Shown piece by piece: positions 15,759-24,102 of a stretch of 32,230 nt of DNA (its first letter is position 1; each line of letters starts with the position of its first letter). The position numbers and the translations under genes are program-made. The notes under the pieces are model-generated. The model searched no databases. It was not told where the DNA came from and saw only the letters and a list, made by a program, of their open reading frames with translations. This DNA is from Rhodopila sp. (GTDB lineage Bacteria > Pseudomonadota > Alphaproteobacteria > Acetobacterales > Acetobacteraceae). The stretch is taken from positions 1-32,230 of the forward strand of contig JARLIN010000243.1 in the NCBI GenBank assembly GCA_031291715.1. Direction: 5' to 3'.

Positions 15759-16526
15759 CTAGTTGTTGTTGCGGTTGCCCAGGAGCTGCAGCAGCAGCAT
15801 GAACAGGTTGATGAAGTTCAGGTACAGGCTGAGCGCGTCATAGACGCTGCGCTTGGCGGCCCCATCCGTCCCCTCGGCGTAAGCGAACTGCAGATAGCTG
15901 GATTTGATCCGCTGCGTGTCATAGGCGGTCAGGCCGGTGAAGACGACGACGCCGATGATGCTGACAGCGAACTGCAAGGCGCTGCTCTGGAAGAACAGAT
16001 TCACCAGGCTGGCGATAATGATCCCGAACAGGCCCATCATCAGGAAGCTGCCCATGCGGCTGAGGTCGGCCCTCGTCGTGTAGCCATAGAGGCTGGTCGC
16101 GGCGAAGGTCGCGGCGGTGATGAAGAACACCCGCACGATCGATTCACTGGTGTAGACCAGGAAGATATTGGTCAGGCTGGCGCCCATCGCGGCACAGAAC
16201 ACCCAAAACAGGGCCTGGGCGGCGGAGGTGGACAGCTTTTCGACGCCCAGCGACAGCACCAGCACGAACGCCAGCGGCGCGAACATCGCGATCATCGCCA
16301 AGGCGGTGGGGTGATGCGCGAAACCAAATGGAGTCTGGACCAGCGGGTAGAACGCATTGATCAGGCTGGTGTTGGCGATCGCGTAAGCGACCACGCCGGT
16401 CACCAGCAGACCCGACGCCATCCAATTGTAGACCCGCAGCATGTAAGCCCGTAGCCCGGCGTCGAAAACGGCCGTGGTAGCGGCGGATGCCCGTGGATAG
16501 GCCCCGGATTGCGGACTGTAAGCCAT
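15759..16526 (-). CDS. Bax inhibitor-1/YccA family membrane protein
   Basis: A 255-residue protein with seven predicted membrane helices. The family pattern is clear: LRAYMLRVYNWMASGLLVTG at helix 1, TLSLYGYTT-like SLYGYTTRADLSRMGSFLMMGL, FTGLTAYDTQRIKSSY near helix 6-7, and YDALSLYLNFINLFMLLLQLLG at the end. The Asp in TAYDTQ and the Asp in VYDALSLY are the pair that forms the pH-sensing latch in BsYetJ-type proteins, which act as pH-dependent calcium leak channels; in bacteria the physiological role is not settled. The start at 16526 is preceded by AGGGA and AAAGGA; the 49-residue extension of the track ORF has no family support. It is a single gene with its own terminator. Confidence 0.93.
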   Translation of the reverse strand: MAYSPQSGAYPRASAATTAVFDAGLRAYMLRVYNWMASGLLVTGVVAYAIANTSLINAFYPLVQTPFGFAHHPTALAMIAMFAPLAFVLVLSLGVEKLSTSAAQALFWVFCAAMGASLTNIFLVYTSESIVRVFFITAATFAATSLYGYTTRADLSRMGSFLMMGLFGIIIASLVNLFFQSSALQFAVSIIGVVVFTGLTAYDTQRIKSSYLQFAYAEGTDGAAKRSVYDALSLYLNFINLFMLLLQLLGNRNNN

Positions 16527-16665
16527 GGTTCCCTGTTTCCTTTCGAGCGTAAGCCCGCGTTGACTATACCAAATCGGTCGCCCTGCTAACAGTCCAGGGG
16601 AGGACCAACCAAGCCGGTTTACATATGGTCCGTCAGCGGGGCCGGACGGAGACCGAATGGATGCG

Positions 16666-19170
16666 CTACTCATTCCTCAAGAGCGGCGCCGGCCTGGCCC
16701 GCAGAGCCGCCGCTGTTCCAGCATACCCGAACAGCAGCATGAGTGCGAGTGCTCCCGCAAGTGTGTAAATTAGGGTAACGGGCAGGAAAATCCACTCCGT
16801 GTGCATAATGTAATGCGCCACGCCATAGCTCGCGGCCGATCCGACGATGGCGGCGATCAGGCCAGCGACCAGGCCGAGAAGACCGAACTCGGTCAGCCAG
16901 GCGCCCCGGATCTGGCCGCGGGTGGCGCCGAGGGTTTTCAGGATCACCGCTTCCCTCACCCGGCGGCGCTGCCCGGCGGCGATCGCGCCAACCAGCACGA
17001 ATGTCCCCGCGAGCAGAGTCAACGCACCAGTGGCCGTCAGCGCGGCGGCAACCTGCTCCAGGAGGTCGGCGACCGCGGCCAGCACATCCTCGACGCGGAT
17101 GCCGGTGACGTTCGGCAGGGCGTCAGTCACCGCACGAAGCAAAGCGCCCTGCCCGGCCTTGTCGATCCGGACAGTCGCGATATGGGTGTGCGGCGCATGC
17201 GCGAGCAGACCCGGGCTGGCAACCAGTACGAAATTAATCGACAGCGACTGCCAGGCGATGTCGCGGAGATTGGCAATTTTCAGATCGATGTCGCGGCCGA
17301 GGACGTTGACCCGGATGATGTCGCCGATGCCCACGTGCCAGCCTTTGGCAAGATTGACGTCGAACGACACCAGCGGCGGCCCCGCGTAGTCAGGCGGCCA
17401 CCATTTGCCGGCGACCAGATGAGTCCCCTCGGGCGGGGTCGCGGCATAGGTCAGGCCGCGGTCGCCGCGCAGTGCCCAGGCGGTTTCAGGCGTGGCGACA
17501 ACATTCTCGGTTGAGACGCCATTGACCGCGACGATCCGGGCACGGAGAGATGGCACCTGATGCAGGTCCCGCACGCCCGGTTGTGCGCGGACGATCCGTT
17601 CGAAATCGGCAAGCTGGTCGTTTTGGATATCGACGAAGAAGAAGCTGGGGGCGTTGGCCGGCAGCTGCTCCTGAATCTCATGCTGCATATTGCCCTGGAT
17701 CAGGGCGACGGCCGCCAGAGTCGATAGCCCCAGTCCGGCCGACAACAGAAGCAAGGGCGTGGGTGCGCCGGGCCGGTGCAGGTTGCCGATGCCAAGGCGC
17801 ACCGAGGGCCAGGCCAGGGATGGGGCGAGGCGGGCAAGCCACATCACGGCGGAGCCGCTCGCGCGGAACAGCATCAGCGTCAGGCCGGCGCCGACGCAGA
17901 AACACAGCGCGAAAAAGCGGTCGGTGGCGGTTGCGACCGTCAGGCCAACCAAGGCGAGCGCAAGGGCGGCGTTCACCGCGATCAGTGTGACGGACGGCCG
18001 TGTCGCCTCCGGCATCAGCCCATCGCGAAACAGCGCACCGCCAGGAATCCGCGCCGCTCGGCCCAACGGCCAAAGGGCGAAGCACAACGCGGTTAGCAAT
18101 CCGTAGATGGCCGCCAGCAGAAGCGGTCCGGGATACAGGCCAAGAACCGGCGGCACCGGCAGGATCGGCGCAAGGAACCGGACACCCAGCAGCGGCAGGC
18201 ACGCGCCGGCGGCCACCCCAAGGGCGATGCCGCCTGCCGACAGGGTAAGCACCTGGATCAAACAGACGGCGAAGACGAAGCGAGCGGAAGCGCCGAGGCA
18301 GCGCAATGTGGCGATCGTCCGCGCGCGGGCATCGAGCCAGGCGCGCACGCCGTTAGCGACGCCGATGCCGCCAACGAGCAAAGAGGTCAGGCCGACCAGG
18401 GTCAGAAACAGCGCGGTCTGGTCGATGAAACGGCTGACACCTGGCGCGGCGTCGTGCGGGTCGCGGATCCGCCAGCCCTCTCCGGGGAATTTCTCGCGAA
18501 TGTCCCGGACGATGCCGGCTGGGTCCGAGGCGGTCAGGCGCAAGGCATAGCGGACCATGGAGCCTGGGGAGATCAAGCCGGTGGATGGCAGCGCATCGGC
18601 CGAGATCAGCACACGGGGACCAAGGATCGCGGCGGTGGCGACGCGGTCGGGCTCGTGCGTCAGCGTGCCGGCGATACGGAAGCTGGCGGTCCCAAGCCTG
18701 GCGACGTCGCCGGGATGGAGCCCGAGGCGATCGAGAACGACCTGTTCCGCCAACAAGCCGTACTGACCATCCTGTGGCCGAAGGGCGTCGGGAAGCGACC
18801 GGCCGGGCTCGATGCCAGCGTTGCCGACGAGCGGCCATCGCGCGTCCACGGCCTTCAGCTCGATCAACTGCCGCTCGCCTGACGAGGCGACAAGCATCGA
18901 GCGCATTTGCGTTACGTCGGACGTCGTGGCGCCGCGGCCGCGCAGCCAGTCGCGCAGTTGGCCCGGCAGCGGCTGGGAGCCGCCATCAATCTCCAGATCG
19001 CCGCCGAGGAGAGCGCGGCCGTCGGAGGCGAGGCCGGCATCAACCGCGGCGCGTAAGGTGCCGACCGCGGCGATGACACCGACACCTAGGGCGAGACAGA
19101 GAAGGACGATCCACAGGCCGCGGACCCCGCCACGAAGCTCACGCCGGGCCAGGGTCAGGGCGAGGATCAT
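16666..19170 (-). CDS. ybbP: ABC transporter permease, YbbP/FtsX-like
   Basis: An 834-residue membrane protein with the layout of YbbP: an N-terminal helix (LWIVLLCLALGVGVIAAVGTL), a large periplasmic domain with MacB_PCD-like features (GDLEIDGGSQPLP, RMSMLVASSGERQLIELKAV), an FtsX block of three helices around residues 255-370, further helices, a second periplasmic domain and a final FtsX block (GALTLLAGTFVLVGAIAAGQRRRVREAVILKTLGATRGQIRGAWLTEF). The partner ATPase is YbbA. The family is thought to move lipids or hydrophobic compounds out of the periplasmic membrane face and often sits next to tesA, as here. The reading frame is intact although ybbA is interrupted. The ATG at 19170 has an in-frame TAA 12 nt upstream and a poor ribosome binding site. 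A 148-bp gap to ybbA is unusual, since the two normally overlap. Confidence 0.88.
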   Translation of the reverse strand: MILALTLARRELRGGVRGLWIVLLCLALGVGVIAAVGTLRAAVDAGLASDGRALLGGDLEIDGGSQPLPGQLRDWLRGRGATTSDVTQMRSMLVASSGERQLIELKAVDARWPLVGNAGIEPGRSLPDALRPQDGQYGLLAEQVVLDRLGLHPGDVARLGTASFRIAGTLTHEPDRVATAAILGPRVLISADALPSTGLISPGSMVRYALRLTASDPAGIVRDIREKFPGEGWRIRDPHDAAPGVSRFIDQTALFLTLVGLTSLLVGGIGVANGVRAWLDARARTIATLRCLGASARFVFAVCLIQVLTLSAGGIALGVAAGACLPLLGVRFLAPILPVPPVLGLYPGPLLLAAIYGLLTALCFALWPLGRAARIPGGALFRDGLMPEATRPSVTLIAVNAALALALVGLTVATATDRFFALCFCVGAGLTLMLFRASGSAVMWLARLAPSLAWPSVRLGIGNLHRPGAPTPLLLLSAGLGLSTLAAVALIQGNMQHEIQEQLPANAPSFFFVDIQNDQLADFERIVRAQPGVRDLHQVPSLRARIVAVNGVSTENVVATPETAWALRGDRGLTYAATPPEGTHLVAGKWWPPDYAGPPLVSFDVNLAKGWHVGIGDIIRVNVLGRDIDLKIANLRDIAWQSLSINFVLVASPGLLAHAPHTHIATVRIDKAGQGALLRAVTDALPNVTGIRVEDVLAAVADLLEQVAAALTATGALTLLAGTFVLVGAIAAGQRRRVREAVILKTLGATRGQIRGAWLTEFGLLGLVAGLIAAIVGSAASYGVAHYIMHTEWIFLPVTLIYTLAGALALMLLFGYAGTAAALRARPAPLLRNE

Positions 19171-19318
19171 GCGATTGCGATCTTATTCGGACGGTGGCTA
19201 AGCACATTCCAGCAATCGTCAGGGCCCGGCCCCTCGTCATGGCACAGCCACAATGATGCGCGTCCCCTTCCGGATACGCCCGTCCAGGATGGCGAGGGCC
19301 TGATTGTCGCCAGCGCCC

Positions 19319-19996
19319 TCACACCGGCACCGCCTCATCCACCCGGCCGTCGGACAGATGCACCTGTCGGTCGCAGCGGCCCGCCAAATCCCGGTCGTGG
19401 GTGATCAGCAGCAGTGTCGCGCCGGTCCGCTGGCGCAGCGCGAACAGCAGGTCGATCACCGACTCCCCGGTTGCCTGGTCCAGGTTGCCGGTCGGTTAAT
19501 CGGCCAGCAGCAGCGCCGGCTCCGGGGCGAAAGCGCGGGCGAGCGCGACCCGCTGCTGCTCCCCGCCGGAAAGCTGCCCCGGGAGGTGCGTCAGACGGTG
19601 ACTCAGGCCAACGGCGTCCAGCGCAGCGCGCGCGCGCGCGTCGGCGTTGCGGACGCCGGCCAGTTCCAGAGGGATCGCCACGTTTTCCAACGCTGTCATG
19701 GTGGGGATCAGGTGGAACGCCTGAAAGACGATACCGACCCGCTCGCGCCGCAGTTTCGCCAGCGCATCCTCGTTCAGCCGGGTGATCTCCTGTCCATCGA
19801 GCGAAACGCTGCCGGACGTCGCGCGTTCCAGCCCCGCCACCACCATCAGGAGGCTGGTCTTGCCCGAGCCGGACGGACCCACCAGGCCGACCGCTTCGCC
19901 CCTGGCGATGTCCAGATCGATCCCACGCAATATGTTGACCGGTCCAGCGGTGGACGGCACGGTCAGGTGCAGATCCCTGATCCGCACGAGCGGCAT
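19319..19996 (-). pseudogene. ybbA: ABC transporter ATPase YbbA with nonsense codon at Walker B glutamate
   Basis: The gene would encode 225 residues, close to the usual 228. Walker A is GPSGSGKTS (40-48), the Q-loop FQAFHL and the signature LSGGEQQR (143-150) are all intact. At codon 167 the expected LLLADEPTGNLD reads LLLAD-stop-PTGNLD: TAA at 19498-19496 in place of GAA, a single-base change. The frame continues unbroken for 58 codons with the D-loop and the H-loop (LLLITHDRDLAGRCD) to TGA at 19319. If the sequence is right, the protein ends before the catalytic Glu, D-loop and H-loop and cannot hydrolyse ATP. Lack of other damage suggests a very recent mutation or a base-call error. The start at 19996 is chosen by family alignment; the track start at 20044 would overlap tesA. 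Divergent from tesA. Confidence 0.85.
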
Positions 19997-20027
19997 GATG
20001 ACTTCGGCTGGGAGCGGAGAGAGCGGA

Positions 20028-20690
20028 ATGGAATCCATTGGCACTTTATATTGTGGTGCGGGATGGCGGCGAAAGGCCTGGTGCGTGGTTGCAATGGTGT
20101 TAGCCGTTGCCGGGCCGGCTCTGGCGGCGCCTCCGCGCCTGCTGGTGCTGGGGGATTCCCTGTCCGCCGGCTACGGGTTGCCGCATGATGAAGGGTTCGA
20201 GGTCCAGTTGCAGCGGGCGCTGAAGGCGCACGGCCATGACGTGTCCATTATCGACGGCGCCGTTTCAGGCGACACCAGCGCCGGCGGCCGCGCCCGGCTG
20301 GACTGGACGCTGGGCGATGGCGCCGATGCAGCGATCGTGGAACTCGGTGCGAATGACGGGCTGCGCGGCGTCGATCCAAAGGACATGGAGGCGAATCTGT
20401 CCGCGATCCTGGACGCCCTGGCGGCGAAGCACATCCCGGTGCTCTTGACCGGGATGTACGCGCCGCCGAACCTGGGACCGGACTATCAGGCGGCGTACCG
20501 CGCGGTGTTCGACCGGCTTGGGGCGCGGCCCGGCGTGCTGTATGACCCATTCTTCCTGGACGGCGTGGCGACGAAGCCGGACCTGATCCAGGCGGACCAT
20601 CTGCATCCAAATGCCGAAGGCGTGAAGCGCGAGGTTGCGCGACTCCTTCCCCTGGTGGAAAAATTGCTGGGCAAGGCAAATCCAGCATGA
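20028..20690 (+). CDS. tesA: SGNH arylesterase / acyl-CoA thioesterase I (TesA)
   Basis: The 220-residue protein has a signal peptide of about 34 residues (RRK, then [17 protein letters not shown]), so it is periplasmic. SGNH blocks are present: block [14 protein letters not shown] (nucleophile Ser44), block II Gly81 in SGDTSAGG, block III Asn109 in GANDGLRG, block V Asp190 and His193 in DHLHPN. TesA hydrolyses acyl esters, thioesters and lysophospholipids. GGAGAG lies 6 nt before the ATG at 20028; the track ORF from 19782 runs back through ybbA on the opposite strand. It is divergent from ybbA with 31 bp between the starts, the same layout as in E. coli. thpR follows 10 bp downstream. Confidence 0.92.
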   Translation: MESIGTLYCGAGWRRKAWCVVAMVLAVAGPALAAPPRLLVLGDSLSAGYGLPHDEGFEVQLQRALKAHGHDVSIIDGAVSGDTSAGGRARLDWTLGDGADAAIVELGANDGLRGVDPKDMEANLSAILDALAAKHIPVLLTGMYAPPNLGPDYQAAYRAVFDRLGARPGVLYDPFFLDGVATKPDLIQADHLHPNAEGVKREVARLLPLVEKLLGKANPA

Positions 20691-20700
20691 GGTTGACAGC

Positions 20701-21237
20701 ATGAGGCTATTTGTCGCCCTCGATCTGCCGTGGATATTGCGTGAGAGGCTTTCGGCGCTTGCCGGGGCTGGTGTTCCTGGCGCCCGCTGGGTGCCACCCG
20801 CGAATTACCACCTGACCCTGCGGTTCATCGGGGAGACTCCCGGACATCGCGCGGAAGACATCGACATAGCGTTGACCGGGCTACGGGCGCGGGGCTTTTC
20901 GCTGACTCTCGCCGGGGTGGGCACCTTCACGAAGGGCGGACGGAGCACGGCGCTTTGGGTGGGGGTAGAACGGAACCCGCAACTGGACCATCTGCAGAAC
21001 AAGATCGAAACCGCGCTGCAGCGTTGCGGGCTGGAGCCGGAGCGTCGGCGATTCCAACCGCACGTGACGCTGGCTCGGCTGGACAATGTGGCCGAGGGGA
21101 AACTGGTCTCCTACGTGCAGGCGCACAACCTGTTCCGGGCGGAACCGGTGCCGGTGGAGCACTTCACGCTGTTCAGCTCGCAGTTGGGGAAAGAGGCTTC
21201 GGTTTATACGGCCGAGGTGGAATACGAGTTGGGGTGA
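20701..21237 (+). CDS. thpR: RNA 2',3'-cyclic phosphodiesterase (2H family, ThpR)
   Basis: A 178-residue protein with the two catalytic HxTx motifs of the 2H phosphoesterase family: HLTLRFIG (His37, Thr39) and HVTLARL (His121, Thr123). MRLFVALDLP and ALWVGVERNPQLDHLQ are usual ThpR features. The enzyme opens 2',3'-cyclic phosphates at RNA ends to 2'-phosphates and can ligate tRNA halves in vitro; the role in the cell is unclear. The start at 20701 has GAGG 8 nt upstream; the track start lies inside tesA. It is probably co-transcribed with tesA and is followed directly by a terminator. Confidence 0.93.
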   Translation: MRLFVALDLPWILRERLSALAGAGVPGARWVPPANYHLTLRFIGETPGHRAEDIDIALTGLRARGFSLTLAGVGTFTKGGRSTALWVGVERNPQLDHLQNKIETALQRCGLEPERRRFQPHVTLARLDNVAEGKLVSYVQAHNLFRAEPVPVEHFTLFSSQLGKEASVYTAEVEYELG

Positions 21238-21243
21238 TACCAG

Positions 21244-21271
21244 CGGCCCGAAGGGTCGATACTTCGGGCCG
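21244..21271 (+). terminator. Terminator of tesA-thpR
   Basis: CGGCCCGAAG-GGTCGATA-CTTCGGGCCG is a perfect 10-bp stem seven bases after the thpR stop, followed by TTGTTA. The T-tract is short but the position and stem are convincing. Confidence 0.7.
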
Positions 21272-21308
21272 TTGTTACAAGAGGCGTCCCGTGCCTTCTC
21301 ACCCCGCC

Positions 21309-21387
21309 GTCGTCCCCGGCTTTGGCCCAGGGACTCGGCTCACCCCATCGTTTGTAGGCATCCCCGGGTCAAGCCCGGGGATGATAG
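21309..21387 (+). repeat. REP-like palindromic element (ccccggg type)
   Basis: The 79-bp stretch has a left part gtcgtccccggctttggccc and a right hairpin CATCCCCGGG-TCAAG-CCCGGGGATG (21359-21383, perfect 10-bp stem). The element lies between convergent thpR and ppdK. It shares end sequence, length and layout with the copy read through inside soxA. Confidence 0.65.
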
Positions 21388-21420
21388 TGGACGATATGGG
21401 GTAGTAACGCGGGGGAACGC

Positions 21421-24090
21421 CTACGCCGTCCGGTCGCCGCCTGCCCCCAGCGCCGCCTGCGCGGCGGCCAGCCGGGCGACCGGCACGCGGAACGGGCTGC
21501 ATGACACGTAGTCCAGCCCGACCTGCTCGCAGAACGCGATGGACGCAGGATCGCCGCCATGCTCCCCGCAAATGCCGAGCTTGAGGTTCGGCTTCGTGGC
21601 GCGGCCCTTCTCGGCGGCGATGCGGACCATCTCGCCGACACCCTCAACGTCGATCGACACGAATGGGTCCTTCGGCAGGATTCCCGCCTCCACATAGTGC
21701 GGCAGGAACTTGCCGGCATCATCGCGCGACAGGCCGAACACAGTCTGTGTCAGATCGTTGGTGCCAAAGCTGAAGAAGTCGGCAACTTCGGCGATCTTGT
21801 CGGCCAGGATGGCGGCGCGCGGCAGCTCGATCATGGTCCCGACGCTGTATTCGATCGTCGTGCCGGTTTCCTTGAACACCTCAGCGGCGATCCTATCGAC
21901 CTGGGCGCGGGTGATCTCCAGTTCCTTCTTCATGCCCACCAGCGGGATCATGATTTCCGGATGCGGCGCCTTGCCGGTTTCCTTGGCGACGGCGATCGCA
22001 CCCTCGAAGATCGCGCGAGCCTGCATCTCGTAGATTTCCGGAAAGGAAATGCCCAGGCGGCACCCGCGATGGCCCAGCATCGGGTTCGCCTCGGCCAGTT
22101 CCGCCGCGCGCTGGCGGATGGTCCCGATATCGGTGCCCAGCGAGTCCGCCACTTCCTGCATTTCCTGGTCGCCGTGCGGCAGGAACTCGTGGAGTGGTGG
22201 GTCGAGCAGCCGAATGGTCACCGGCAACCCGGCCATGATGGTGAACAGTTGCCGGAAATCCTCCCGTTGGAACGGCAGCAAGCGCGCCAGCGCGGTACGC
22301 CGGCCGGCCTCACTGTGGGAGATGATCATCTGGCGGACCGCCAGAATGCGCTCCGGGTTGAAGAACATATGTTCGGTCCGGCACAGGCCGATACCCTCGG
22401 CGCCGAACTTGCGGGCCGTTTCGGCGTCCATCGGCGTTTCCGCGTTGGCACGCACGCCCATGCGGCGGCACTTGTCGGCCCATTCCATCAACGTGCCGAA
22501 ATCGCCCGACATGGCGGGCTCGATCATCGCGACTGGGCCGACGAACACCTCACCGGTGGCGCCGTCGAGCGTGATGACCTCACCGGCGCGGATGAACTTG
22601 CCGCCGGCGGCGAGAACCTGGCTGTTGTAGTCCACGCTGATGCCGCCGGCACCAGCGACGCAGGGGCGCCCCATGCCGCGGGCGACCACGGCGGCGTGGC
22701 TGGTCATACCGCCGCGGGTGGTCAGGATGCCCTTGGCGGCGTGCATGCCGTGGATGTCCTCGGGGCTGGTCTCGATCCGGACCAGGATGACGGACTCGCC
22801 CTTGGCGGCGCGGCTTTCGGCTTCATCCGCGCTGAACACGACGGTGCCGCAGGCCGCACCGGGGCTGGCGGGCAGGCCTTTGCCGAGCAGGGTACGCGGG
22901 GCCTTCGGGTCCAGCATCGGATGCAGTAGCTGATCCAGCGAGGACGGGTTGACGCGCATCACCGCCTCAGACTCGTCGATCAGGCCCTCGCGGGCCATTT
23001 CCACCGCCATGCGCAGTGAGGCCGCGGCGGTGCGTTTGCCGTTGCGGGTCTGCAGCATGTACAGCTTGTTCTGCTGAACGGTGAACTCGATGTCCTGCAT
23101 GTCCTTGTAGTGCTTTTCCAAGGTCGAGCGGACTTCCATCAGCTCCGCGTACGCCTTGGGCATGGCTTGTTCGAGCGGGATTTCGCCCGGCTTGGCGACG
23201 GAGGCGGACAGCGGCTGCGGCGTGCGAATGCCGGCAACGACGTCCTCGCCCTGCGCATTCACCAGATACTCGCCATAGAACATGTTCTCGCCGGTCGACG
23301 GGTCGCGGGTGAAGCAGACGCCGGTGGCGCAGTCGTTACCCATGTTGCCGAACACCATGGCCTGGACGTTCACCGCGGTGCCCCAACCGGCGGGGATGTC
23401 GTGCAGGCGGCGATAGGTGATCGCGCGCGGGTTCATCCAGGAGCCGAACACGGCGCCGATGGCGCCCCAAAGTTGCTCGTGCGGATCCTGCGGGAATGGA
23501 TTCCCGGTCTCCTGATGGACGAGATCCTTGTAGCCCTCCACCACACCGCGCCAGTTCTGCGCGCTCAGCGCAGTGTCCTCGATCACGTTGGCGTCGAGTT
23601 TGGCGTGCTCGATAATCTCTTCGAAGCGGTGATGATCGACGCCCAGCACGACCGAGCCGTACATCTGGATGAATCGGCGGTAGGAATCCCACGCGAAGCG
23701 GTCATCGTTGGCGGCTTTGGCGAGGCCTTCGACGGTGATGTCGTTCAGGCCGAGGTTCAGGACCGTGTCCATCATCCCCGGCATCGACACGCGGGCGCCG
23801 GAGCGAACCGAAACCAGCAGCGGATGCGCGTTGTCGCCAAAATTCAGGCCGACCGCTTTCTCGACCGCGGCCAGGGCGGCATCGACCTGGCCCTTCAGGT
23901 CGGCCGGGTAGTTGCGGTCATTGTCGTAGAAGGCGGTGCAAACATCCGCCGTGATAGTAAAGCCCGGCGGGACCGGCAGGCCGATCGACGACATTTCCGC
24001 GAGATTGGCCCCCTTCCCACCCAGGAGATTGCGCATGTCCGCTCGGCCTTCGTTGTGGCCGGCGCCGAAGCTGTAAACCCACTTGGTCAT
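21421..24090 (-). CDS. ppdK: Pyruvate, phosphate dikinase
   Basis: An 889-residue protein, the normal length. The N-terminal ATP-grasp domain starts WVYSFG and has GGKGANLAEMSSIGLPVPPGFTI. The swivelling phosphohistidine domain contains GGMTSHAAVVARGMGRPCVAG with the phosphorylated His465. The C-terminal PEP-binding barrel has GLCRTEHMFF, GTNDLTQ and GICGEHGGDP with the catalytic Cys. The enzyme interconverts pyruvate + ATP + Pi and PEP + AMP + PPi in the cytoplasm, feeding gluconeogenesis or PPi-dependent glycolysis. MTKWVYSFG at 24090 is preferred to the ATG at 24102, which lies directly on the glyS stop (TAGATG) and would add four residues; GGGG stands before the chosen start. glyS-ppdK order on one strand suggests co-transcription. 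Confidence 0.96.
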   Translation of the reverse strand: MTKWVYSFGAGHNEGRADMRNLLGGKGANLAEMSSIGLPVPPGFTITADVCTAFYDNDRNYPADLKGQVDAALAAVEKAVGLNFGDNAHPLLVSVRSGARVSMPGMMDTVLNLGLNDITVEGLAKAANDDRFAWDSYRRFIQMYGSVVLGVDHHRFEEIIEHAKLDANVIEDTALSAQNWRGVVEGYKDLVHQETGNPFPQDPHEQLWGAIGAVFGSWMNPRAITYRRLHDIPAGWGTAVNVQAMVFGNMGNDCATGVCFTRDPSTGENMFYGEYLVNAQGEDVVAGIRTPQPLSASVAKPGEIPLEQAMPKAYAELMEVRSTLEKHYKDMQDIEFTVQQNKLYMLQTRNGKRTAAASLRMAVEMAREGLIDESEAVMRVNPSSLDQLLHPMLDPKAPRTLLGKGLPASPGAACGTVVFSADEAESRAAKGESVILVRIETSPEDIHGMHAAKGILTTRGGMTSHAAVVARGMGRPCVAGAGGISVDYNSQVLAAGGKFIRAGEVITLDGATGEVFVGPVAMIEPAMSGDFGTLMEWADKCRRMGVRANAETPMDAETARKFGAEGIGLCRTEHMFFNPERILAVRQMIISHSEAGRRTALARLLPFQREDFRQLFTIMAGLPVTIRLLDPPLHEFLPHGDQEMQEVADSLGTDIGTIRQRAAELAEANPMLGHRGCRLGISFPEIYEMQARAIFEGAIAVAKETGKAPHPEIMIPLVGMKKELEITRAQVDRIAAEVFKETGTTIEYSVGTMIELPRAAILADKIAEVADFFSFGTNDLTQTVFGLSRDDAGKFLPHYVEAGILPKDPFVSIDVEGVGEMVRIAAEKGRATKPNLKLGICGEHGGDPASIAFCEQVGLDYVSCSPFRVPVARLAAAQAALGAGGDRTA

Positions 24091-24102
24091 GGCAGACCCC
24101 AT

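Noticed and set aside
19235-19318. Short minus-strand open stretch ending IIVAVP as a separate gene
   Set aside because: No start codon with a ribosome binding site, overlaps the ybbA end, and no family recognised; kept only as part of the gap observation.
19496-19498. Selenocysteine or pyrrolysine recoding in ybbA
   Set aside because: The codon is TAA, which neither UGA nor UAG recoding uses; a mutation or base error is simpler.
21559-22929. 456-codon plus-strand ORF (and 23110-24186)
   Set aside because: Both are antisense to ppdK with no recognisable domain.
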